A model generated the notes under the pieces. The model was not told the DNA's origin and searched no databases. It saw only the letters and a program-made list of their open reading frames with translations. Positions 39,880-50,134 of a stretch of DNA of 64,000 bases are shown here, piece after piece. Source of the stretch: Rotaria sordida (lineage: Eukaryota > Rotifera > Eurotatoria > Philodinida > Philodinidae). The stretch spans positions 264,604 through 328,603 of the forward strand of contig CAJNOL010000050.1 of the NCBI GenBank assembly GCA_905250125.1, in the 5' to 3' direction. The position numbers were made by a program, and so were the translations under genes. Each line of letters begins with the position of its first letter. Within the stretch, counting starts at the first letter, position 1.

Positions 39880-42800
39880 TTAAGCTGATGTTTCTTCATA
39901 TTTAATATAACGATCTGATGAACTAAGACGATTCATATACATAATAACATTTTGAACGTATTTTATACCATCTGGTTTTATTTTATTCGTTTGTATTTGA
40001 TGTTGAAATAATTGTCGTAATAAATGAAATAATCGATCACGAAGTCCATATATAAATGCTCCACGACAGATTTTATTTAATTCCTAAATACAAAAACAAT
40101 TTCATATATTGATATTTCTAGAAACGAGAAGAATTGATTTTATTTGTGGATTAACAAGTAATGCAATTTGTCTCTAACAAAGAGGAAATAGTCACTTTCC
40201 AAAAAAATCATGTCATTGCAGATTAAAATTCTCTGACGAAGTTAGAATCTTATACGAGCTTATTTATTTATTTTATTTTCAATGTATTTCGAGATCAAAT
40301 ACGTAAAAGTTGTGTCTTCAGCAAGTCTCTATTCGAAATCTATATCGATCAAGTTCAGAAAGTTGTATGATAAGTCCAACAAGTTACCCTAAGGAATGTG
40401 CAATTTCTGTAAAAATACTGAAATACTGACAAAGAATCTACTGACATATTGCCTCCACTGGATTGGTATCCACTGAAGCATTGACACACTTATAGAGAAT
40501 GGATATGCCAGATAAGACAGTGTGAGGTTTCGGTGAACAGTTTACTGGAACTGCACATTCCTAGTTATTCTATAGATATGTATCTTGGATTAATTATTCG
40601 AAAATAAATTCATGACAATGGAACGTACAACACAGTCTTTGACTATTGCATGAAAAATGATGTGTTGATGGATGAGCCGAAAAAATTCTAACTCGGACTA
40701 GTTCTCTGATAATAACTAATGTCCATTTCAAAAACTAAGGTGAACAGAAATTTTTTCAATAACCTTTGAGAGAAACAAGATGGAGAGTTGTGATTTTAAC
40801 CTTAAAAAAGAGAAGATGAAGACGCTTCGAATCATACATTAAAGAGTTTCTTGAATTGGTTTTTTTAAGGTTTTCAATAGTCAATTTTTCAAGCAATAGC
40901 TATGAAAAAAGAATCCATTTATTGCTGTTCTTTTGTGTTAGTGGAAACCATTTTCTGACACTTTTTTTTAGAAAATTGATTAAAAAAACTTCAGAAAATA
41001 TCCTATGAGAACTTATGATACATGATTCAACGCGACTTCATCTCCTCTTTCCAATGAAGAAAATTGCAGCGCTCTACCTTGCTTCAATCAAAAGTTATTC
41101 AAAAAATACTCATCTGCCATTTTTTTGAAATTGGCATTAGTAAGGGATAGGAAATTATTTCTGCTGCTCTCGATGTTAAAGAAAACATTAAACTTTTGAA
41201 AGTGCTTAGAGAACTTTCTATAATAGTAGTATCAATAGTTATAAAGAGAAATATCTCTTCTTTTTATTTTATACAGATAGATCTTATAAGTTTACGAATA
41301 ATTTTACAATGAATAATGATAATACTCACTCGGTGAAATATATTGACTTTATCAGGTAATTTGGCTGAAGCACGAACAAATTTATTTATATCATTCTATG
41401 AGAAATACATCTAATTGTATAAATGATAAATTAAAAGAAAAACAATAAAATATTTACTTGAAAATTATTTTGTCGACACCAAATTAGAAATGTTTCTGTA
41501 TAACTTCTAGCAAATGGTTTTACTGGCCATTGTTGTTTTTTATATACTAATTCACTATTATTTGCAGGCGGAAATACCAAAGCATATGGTCCAAGACGTT
41601 CAAAACTAGAAATCCATGGAATACAATCACCTGGTTCAAATACCGACAGAATAAGTCGACTTGATTTTTTTTTTCGTTCAAATTTTTGACAATGTATTGC
41701 ACCAAACCATTGATCATTAACAGAAATTAAAGCTGCTGATTTTTCTTTCTTTAATGATATAAGTAAAAGATAATAGAAATTATTTGCTGCATTTGATTTT
41801 TTCTGAGTAGTTAAAGAAGAATTTGCTGTTGCTGTTGTTGATGATGATGATGATGAGGATATTGCAGATTTTTTTGTTGCAAACATTGGCATAGGTGGTT
41901 GTGGTCGAGTATAACGTTGAATTGGTAAAAGTATATGTTTTGATGTTGCCATAGCACTACGTATTGATGATAATTCAATAAAACCATTTACTGTTAAAGT
42001 ATTTGATGGTTGAAGTAATTCACCTGTTGTTTGTCTAAATAAATGTTAAAAGTAATTTTCTATAATTGAATTGAAAATATTAATTTACAATATAGCTGGT
42101 TTTATTTTTGGATAAACAGCAAGTTGAGATTCATAATGACCACATTTAAGTATTGAGATAAATACATCCATTATATCACTTTTAATTTGAGTAATTACAT
42201 CTTGTATCATTTCATTAGTAATTGTTGTATTATTTTCTACGTCACGATTTAATAACCAATAAATTTTTGAAAAAGAACATTGAGTTTGTTCAGTTATATC
42301 TTCTAATCGTGCTCGATCACTACTTGATGGTTTTCGAATACATACAAAGGAAATATCCGTAGTTGAATTAGACAATGATGTTTTATCTCGTTCATCGTTT
42401 GTTATAACTTTACGTAAGTCTATATCCATTTGATTGCTATTATTATAAGTACTTTCTTTGATTGGATCATCATCACGATGAGAACTATCTGTAAAAACTA
42501 AAATCTAAACATCATTTTTGTTTTAATTGATATTATTTAACGAAGAATAATATGTAAAACAGACTTTTTGTGAACGCTGTCCACCAAATGTTGTTGTTAA
42601 ATATTTTTTGGCAAAATCAATAGCTGATTTTAAAGAAAAATCGCCAAAAATTGGTAATTTTTGTACAGATTTAATAATATCGTCAGTATTCTTCGTAAAA
42701 TGTTGCACAATTTTAATAGTATCACGTCCAGCAAAGAATACCTAGAAATAAAATGCAAGGACGAATCTAACATTAAATGAAATAAAAAATAAAGTTACAA

Positions 42801-42981
42801 GGGCGATCGTTTCAAGTTTAGTAGGACTATTGGTATTGGTCATTAATGATTCGATTATTTTGGCTACTAAACTGCGTTTTTCAATGTTCATCGTCGTCGC
42901 CATATTATTCTGTTGTTTTGTAACAAACGAAAAACGTTCAGCCATACCCAAAGAGCAATCGATCAAGAGGATTGTAGGCAT
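39880..42981 (-). CDS. INTS14: Integrator complex subunit 14
   Basis: A subunit of the nuclear Integrator complex, which processes snRNA 3' ends and terminates paused RNA polymerase II. Exons 42981-42799, 42741-42565, 42504-42089, 42034-41458, 41395-41330 and 40083-39880 give 540 aa (human 518). The N-terminus is a von Willebrand A domain: PTILLIDCSLGMAERFS then IALVFFAGRD and KILVFTDSS. The MIDAS motif reads DCSLG, so the third Ser of DxSxS is Gly. Further on are the family strings VFISILKCGHYESQLAVYP and RLILSVFEPGDCIPWISSF. The C-terminal helices begin FVRASAKLPDKVNIFH and end ICRGAFIYGLRDRLF. A TTTTATAG acceptor lies 9 nt upstream of the ATG. The 1.25-kb intron 40084-41329 holds a fold-back element. 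Confidence 0.93.
40705..41165. mobile_element. Fold-back element in INTS14 intron
   Basis: The left arm (from about 40705) and the right arm (read back from about 41165) correspond: ACTAATG.CCA.TTTC, TTTTTTCAATAAC against TTTTTTGAATAAC, GAGAAGATGAAGACGC against GAGGAGATGAAGTCGC, then GAATCAT.. . The centre is near 40925. Arms are diverged by substitutions and indels. Non-coding. Confidence 0.72.
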
Positions 42982-45967
42982 CGTTTTAATCTATAAAATA
43001 GATGCTTTTTTTTGTCTTAAAATTGATTTTTTATATATTAACTTTAACCATCTTTAGTACAGCTGATCTTATTGGTTAGAACATAGAGCATCGATTCGAC
43101 TAATAAATAGATTTACTTTATCGATTACATGTTTCCAAAGATGTCCGTAGTAAACAATCTATCAGGCTTATAGGCTTTGTAGAAATGACGAAAATTATAA
43201 AACAGAGTGAAAATTTCATATAAAAAAAAATGAAATGATTATTTTTTTTGTGTTATTATTAGTATAGAAAAACGTATTGGAAGATTTTTCATTGATTTTA
43301 ACCCTTTCTTTCCAAATGGCATCTATAGATACCATTCTTGATATTTTTTCCTGTTTGACTATAAGACTTAGAATAATCAATTCTATATCAAATTCAAGTT
43401 TATCCATGATACACTCGAAATTAGTAATTCAAATATAACCTGTGTCATAAAAACTTTGTTCAGCATTCAGATAGATACAGTATATATTATAGGACGTACT
43501 AGGTTACCCATGGAAAAGAGAGGGTTAATTATTGGTAATAAAAGATTTTTCATAAGAGTTTTATCATATATGTGACTTTAATTTTGAACAATTTGTTACA
43601 GATTGTAATAGTCAGTTAATAAAAATCACAATAATAAATAATGATACGAATATTGATATTTCTTAAAATATTTGCTAAATAGTTTTGTTTTTTATTCCCA
43701 ACATGAGTGAGATATCATCAAAAAACAAAATACATGAACATGCATATTATACGTCTTTTGTATTTTTGTGCTTTTGCTTCTCTTTCTTCATACATCTTAG
43801 AGAAAAAAGATTTGAAATATAGCTTACAGATCGTGTATCAGAAGATGATTCTGTTATTCTATCAAAAAATAACATTATGCAGCATTAAATATTATTGGAT
43901 CGAAAGCAAAATATTCATTGGATTGATTGAGTGATGAAAATTTTAACAATTTTGCTAGAATGGATTGTTAAATAAGCCATACATAAAAAACAAAATGAAT
44001 CGATTGGAGATGGATCATGATAAGTGAATGATTACTAAAAGTGAATAAGATTTGTGTTTCGATATAGAGAACATCGAATAATTAGTCTATCAAATCGATG
44101 TGTGACATCTTCGTATCGATTAATTGAATTGGTATCGACTATTCAACTCTTTTCATTTGAGCTGAGATTGCTGAAGTATTAACTTTCTCCTTTCCAATAT
44201 ATTTCTGACAGTCCTATTCAAGTTGCCATGTGCAACTTACCTTACATAATCTAAAATGAAGCTCTCACAAGCCAATTGAATAGGATAAAAGAGGATATTC
44301 AATAATTCAACTTGCATAAAGCGAGCCTTTCATCAGATCCGTTCATATAGGAAAGAGCTGATCATGAATCGCTTGATTCAGTTCTTCCAAAGATGTGGAT
44401 ATTCTGGCACCTGATAAAGTATTCACTCGTATCCATGGACATCTACGTCCCACACCCATATCGTAACCTTTGAATGGTCTTTCCAGAATTGCATTGTAAT
44501 TGAAGATTTGTTTATACAAGCTCACTTGCTGCATTACCTTCTGATAATGATTCAAAAGAAAAGTCTAATGGATGGGTTCATTTACAGTTTAATGAAATAA
44601 ATAAACAAGACGGATTTGAACAAGCACAAGTTTTTGTTGAACAATGGTTACGAAAAACTTGAGGGTGTGGATGTGGCATGTGAACAGGGTCATCATCGAT
44701 ATCGGCACCCACACTACACACTCACATCCGTACCCACATTCCCTTACACACCCACCCACACCCACATTATATGAAGGGAAGATATCGTACATCATCTGAA
44801 ACAGACGTGACCATAATAACGATGTATCTCACAAAGTAAGATGTAATACTTTGTGTGTCAGAGATATTGATTCTAATTTTACTAGGTTGAGAAATTATTG
44901 TAACTTTCTACAATTTTATTTGCACTTTATAAAAGTTAACTTTTTTGTGTCTCAATTTTTTCAGACATTAAAAATAAAATTTTTTTCATGTTTGTTCCAT
45001 TTACTGTTTCATTTGCATGCTTCATAGTTAATTGTGACTGTTTTAAACATATTGCAATAGATGAAATCGATTTAGCTATGACAATTGTGATGAAACATTC
45101 TGTTCTTGGATAGAATATTGTTCACAAAAAAAATGATAAATAAGCGGATACGTATGATAATCTCATTCCAACTAGAATCGTTCTCGTAGACAATGTCGCT
45201 TATCGACAACAATTGAAAAAAAACAATTGTTCGGAAAAATTGTTCATTTTTGTTCAATGTATTGTTGCGTTCGAAGAACTAGCTAACATCGAATTCGATC
45301 GAAATTCATTTGCAATTATTCTCGAATAATATTTATGTCTGTCACGTGTACAGTTCACTATAAGTGTCCAAAAATTGATCCAAATGGCTTAGATAATCGT
45401 AGGCTATAAATCAGCTGGAATAATCAAAAGAGAACAGTTGAACAGAAACATATACGCAAAAATATTTACGTTCGTTGTTTTTCTTTGATACTCTCTGGAA
45501 ATCTTTTGTGCCTTGTTGTATTTGAAAAAAATTATTGGTACTGAGCAGATTTTACGCTTATTTATTTTGGAATCGAAACTATAGATAGGTTACTTTGAAA
45601 ATCACTGAAATGTAAACAATTGAATAGTCTTATTCTGTAATATATGCGTCAAAATCATCAGATATAAGCATCACCTATTGGTTAAACTCTCTATCTAACT
45701 ACAAAATCTCTTGTTATCGTTATTATTAATAACGACTGACACTACTTTGTGTCAAAAGCCGATTGAGTAAAGAAAAATATGTCTACAATAATTTATTAGA
45801 AAATTAGCAATATGGTATTTAATTCGGAAGAAAATGTTCGCTAAAACTCTAATTATAGCAATATTCAGAATAAAATCAAAAGTTATTCGATGAAATCGTA
45901 TAATGTTAAATAATTATCCAAATGAATTGATGATATCCAGGGGTTGATGCAAATAAATATTTGCATT
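42982..45967. other. Intergenic, 3 kb, gene-poor
   Basis: Holds the INTS14 5' flank, AT-rich sequence and a telomere-like inverted tract (44661-44768). A 70-aa minus-strand frame (44555-44343) has mixed composition but no splice or start context, and I leave it uncalled. Nothing else was recognised. Confidence 0.5.
44661..44768 (+). repeat. Telomere-like inverted tract
   Basis: GAGGGTGTGGATGTGG at the left is followed by CACCCACACTACACACTCACATCC and then CACACCCACCCACACCCAC at the right. G-rich sequence is followed by C-rich sequence on the same strand, so it can fold back. The unit resembles degenerate TGTGGG/CCCACA. Confidence 0.65.
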
Positions 45968-46555
45968 CTAGTGTTCTTTTGCCCTTGTGTTAATGTAATC
46001 TCGAGCTGCCAAACCGAATAGAAATATGGCATCGGGCAGATCATCTGTGTAAATTTTCATCGAATACTTAGTTGCCCAAGTTAGAGAAGAAAGAAATATT
46101 TTATATTCGGCTACAAGTTGCTCTTCTTGTTGATCATCAAGAAAGCGAGTCGTTAGCGAGGCAACGTTATGTTCCATCAAAAGACGTCTTCCATTCCATT
46201 CGATAACAGATCTGTGAGCCAAAATTCGGAAATTTTGACTGATTTTACCAGTGGTCCACTGTTGTGTTTCAGGGTCAAGTATTTCAAATGCTGCTTCGTA
46301 CAAGAACCATGTCACTTTGTTGTTCAGTCGAGCCACAATTTGCTTCGATGGATAAGCTATAAGATCTATTTTATGTAATCCTGTGATTCTAGATTCCATT
46401 CGATATTTTAGATCCTTGTCACTTTTATCATACACTGAAAATTCTGGCGCTTTGAAACCGACTATTAGATCTCTTCGAATCGAGTATTCCCGTACAGGAG
46501 TTACACATACAGCAACATGATTCGCAATCATCAGAAGCGAGATATATAACAACAT
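45968..46555 (-). CDS. Secreted Tubby-C/LURP-like protein
   Basis: An intronless frame of 195 aa. The N-terminus (MLLYISLLMIANHVAVC) is a signal peptide. The rest is strand-rich, with SVYDKSDKDLKYRMESR, AYPSKQIVARLNNKVTWFLYEAAFEI, RSVIEWNGRRLLME and a C-terminal LPDAIFLFGLAARDYI helix. This alternation, and the closing hydrophobic helix, fit the Tubby C-terminal-like / LURP-one / scramblase fold. That is a pattern-based guess. The molecular role is unknown, and the signal peptide points to the secretory path. Confidence 0.65.
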   Translation of the reverse strand: MLLYISLLMIANHVAVCVTPVREYSIRRDLIVGFKAPEFSVYDKSDKDLKYRMESRITGLHKIDLIAYPSKQIVARLNNKVTWFLYEAAFEILDPETQQWTTGKISQNFRILAHRSVIEWNGRRLLMEHNVASLTTRFLDDQQEEQLVAEYKIFLSSLTWATKYSMKIYTDDLPDAIFLFGLAARDYINTRAKEH

Positions 46556-49500
46556 TCTTCGTGCACTGAAAGAACAAACTTCGATGAATGGTGATTGTGA
46601 CCGATGTAAAAATGTCGACGAGATTGCTTGTGAGAGAAATATATAATTTTCTTCAACGAGTCCTTTCTATATGTACAAGAACAGGTTCGCTTATTCATTA
46701 TACTGGATTAATGCTGCTGTGCTCTTTCATCCATTATTAATTGAAAGTAAGGCAGTAAAGAATTAGTAAAGCATGTAGAAATATCAACTATTGAATGCAT
46801 AATTCAATAGATTTTTCATATATTTACCACCAACGAGCTTCATTTGCTTTCGAGCGATTATTATTCATTCCATTTGAAAGAAATAAGAACTGAATGGATG
46901 AATGACTTGCGCGAGAGAGAAGAATGTAAGTAAATCTAGCACTATATTTGACAAGATGCTGATACAATGCATGGGTATAATCATATCTATCCATGGATTA
47001 CGAAACGACGCGAATGCATCTTCTTAAACTAGAAAACATAACAAACATTCATTACCATCAAACACCAAACATCGCGTTCATTTTGAATGTATAGTGTGTA
47101 CATGATTCAATTTGATTCCAACCATGTTTATGTCCAACACGAAGGGCACATCAACTTAGCATGGTCATTTATTTGCATGATATCAAACAGACACAAAAAT
47201 ACTTAATTATCCGACAAACTTCAGTATTTAAGAATCCTTCGGCACATATGCAATGGATGTAATTGTCGAGTACCACTTGGCTCTGAGAACCATGAACAGT
47301 TGAATGGATTACTTATTCAGACGTCGAAAATCTCATGACTGATTAGGCATTTTTCACTGATCAAACTCATACCATGTTGAGTGCCTACTACATCGATTTC
47401 AAATATCCCATTCTGATTCGACAAAACGGAACGTTCATCAGATGACTGGTGCAAAAATGGAAAATAAAAGATTATCACAGAGAATACTGAACTAGACTAT
47501 GCTATTGACAAAAATTAAGAACCTTGTATTTATCTGAGAAGACCAAAGTTGTTTATTGAAACCATTATTTTTGCATCGGTGGAACAACGTCTTTAGCAAT
47601 GAGCTGAATAAGAAACAATCATGATGTTTGTGGAATAACTCATCTGACTAACGAGCAAACCCATCCATGTTAGAATTATTCTCAAAATCTTCAACCCATA
47701 TCAGTCATTTAAACGATTCGTATCATGTAGTCGAAATTACAGTTGCGCTGATATATTTAACAAAGTCTCGTTTATCATACAGGTTAAATATCCTTCTATA
47801 GGTGACCCTCAACAATGCCCAGAGATATCTAAAAAAGAGAAAGAAGTTAACGCTATTGACGTTTGCTTTGCTTTTAGACGTTTCGTGGTTGATCATGCTT
47901 TGACCAAAGACTTGATCTACTTGAGTCACAAAGACCGTAAGAATGTTAAATATGAAATTTTTTTCAGTATTTTTCATCAAATGGCAACATACAGGAATTT
48001 TCTCGATTAATTTGATGTTATTTGATCATTAGCAAACGTTGATCTATACATTGATTTCGTTTTATTTGTTTGAATTTAAAAAATTCTCTTTCATACTGAT
48101 TCGTAAGTGTCCGATTTCCACTGGACTCGACTAAATTTTAGTGATGTAGGATGGCAATGTCGTATGGTTTGGAAAAAAGAATCACTTCAAGTAGTAATCG
48201 CCTACTTACCGAAACTATTGTCGACATGCACATTGCGGTGCTCTAGTCTCGCTGGTATTCTTCATCAATATCCATAGTCTTATCACGAAATGAATAGAAG
48301 TCGAGCTCTTTCTCCCCTTATCACCAAGAAATAAATTTCTTTCATAATCTCATATGTTGAAGCCAATATTTTTCTGAAAGTCAAACAGAGACGTCATAAT
48401 ATTCAAGAGTTGGATATCGAGAAGATACAAGTCACAATATTCATCAGAGTGGATACCCAAAATGGATATCCTATCCTTAAAAAGGTGTGATGTGATTGAC
48501 AGGTGTAAGTATAAGTGAGGGTGTTTAATGTGGATTTGGTTGTCATTTTGTGTAATTCAGGTTTCGAGTCACGCGTGTGCTAGTCGTTTAGGAGCGGATT
48601 GCAGGTTCTCTCCGTGTCTGTCGATTAACACAGTTGCTGCGTGTTATGACTCTGGGCGTTCATTGCCTACGCACCATTGCTGTGGCTATCCATAATCGAT
48701 GGTGCACGGTACGAACGTCTAGCTAAAGATGTTGACTTCGATTCGATTTTGCTTTTCGGTGTCTTCTAGCAGTTTTTTCGGATGCTTGTTTGAAGTTTGT
48801 TCTACAGATCCGTGAAAGGGTGATATCGGTGGTTGCATCAATAGTTTCAGTCAGGTAGGCGCAGCACTTGTTTCTTATGTGTTTTTTGCAGCTAACTATC
48901 AGTCATACAGCAATCTCATGGCAAAACAATCAGCAACAACCAGAGTTACATCATATACCAATAACTGAAGTTTCCTCGAGATCTTTAAATGTGTGATTAT
49001 CGCTGCACATTTTGGATATCAATCCCGTTACACTAAATTCATTCAAAATCCTTACTAATTACGGATATATCAATATTTTAGAATCTCGATGCCCGAATTT
49101 CGAATATTATAATATTCCTTGTGTTTCGACACACAAAATATGTACATCGGTAGTGGTGAGATTGATTGAATCACTTGACACCTCATACAAAACATCCGAG
49201 TCATTATTGTTCAAGGCCTGTATCCACTTTACTTAAAAAATTCCTTTTTATGTGAGAAGAGTTATGAACTAGAGAACTATTTAGTGTCAACCGATCGTTC
49301 CACCAATCAAATAAATTACCTATCTTCTCTTAAGTAATCGTCTATTGAGAAAACACCGATTTCTGAAAATTTACATTTCATACACTATATTTAAATACTA
49401 CTATAACTGTCAGAGCAAAAATGCACTAAAGCCATTGCTTATTTATTTTCTCTGGCTACAAGGACCTACCGATATTCATCGAATGATTGTATAACTATTA

Positions 49501-49912
49501 TGATTTCAAGGCCTTCTCAGAGCTCTTACAGTTTCTTAGACTCTAGAACGTCTTCAAATTATGTTTATTTTGTTTTGATAGTTCCGTTTTTTTAATGAAT
49601 GTTTAGGTTTCCTAAATTCAACTAGACCTCTTTGATGTTCTTCAGTTTAATTTATCTGAAAAAATCTTTGTTATAAATAATGTAGAAAAACAAAACTGCG
49701 ATACGGAAAGCTTTGATGCGTTTTAAAAATATATTAATTTTGTTTTTTGTTTAGTAAAACATTTCGGAAAAAATAATAAATTCAAGAAACTTCTTAGAAA
49801 TGGTTTGAATAATGCCATTGATTCTTTTCTTTGGGGTAATATTCATCAAAGTGATAATATTACCCTTAAAGTTTTACTGTTCTAAAATTTAATAGTAAAA
49901 TAACAGAAACAA
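46556..49912. other. Intergenic with decayed coding scraps
   Basis: AT-rich 3.4 kb. A plus-strand stretch near 47260-47450 reads like broken protein (CNGCNCRVPLGSENHEQLNG, later KYPILIRQNGTFI) interrupted by stops, perhaps an old pseudogene. A degenerate telomere-like run (GTGAGGGTGTTTAATGTGG) sits near 48510-48530. No intact gene seen. Confidence 0.4.
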
Positions 49913-50134
49913 TCATTTGCTGAACTGAGTGATATCTTGAAGATGATAGAAATCTGACTTCATAATAAAGTCGACATTTACTTGATATCGATGATAAGTG
50001 TCAGTGATCGCGTCCAGTCGTGTACAAACATTACAAAGTGAACATAAAATTGTTAGTCTATCGAGCTTGTCCAGAATGCGATAGACGAGTTCAACAGGTA
50101 ATGCCAAAAGCGACGAAGGAACTTTATCAGACAT
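49913..50134 (-). CDS. Short F-box protein or remnant
   Basis: A 73-aa frame opening with LPVELVYRILDKLDRLTILCSLCNVCTRLDAI, which is an F-box: LPxEL...IL..L......L..VC..L. F-box proteins recruit substrates to SCF ubiquitin ligases through Skp1. The usual substrate-binding region (LRR or similar) is absent; the frame stops 40 residues after the box and I found no donor to extend it. It could be a truncated member of an expanded family, or a pseudogene. Confidence 0.5.
   Translation of the reverse strand: MSDKVPSSLLALPVELVYRILDKLDRLTILCSLCNVCTRLDAITDTYHRYQVNVDFIMKSDFYHLQDITQFSK

Noticed and set aside
44343-44555. 70-aa minus-strand frame
   Set aside because: Protein-like in parts but with no splice context, start context or family; chance length in this composition.
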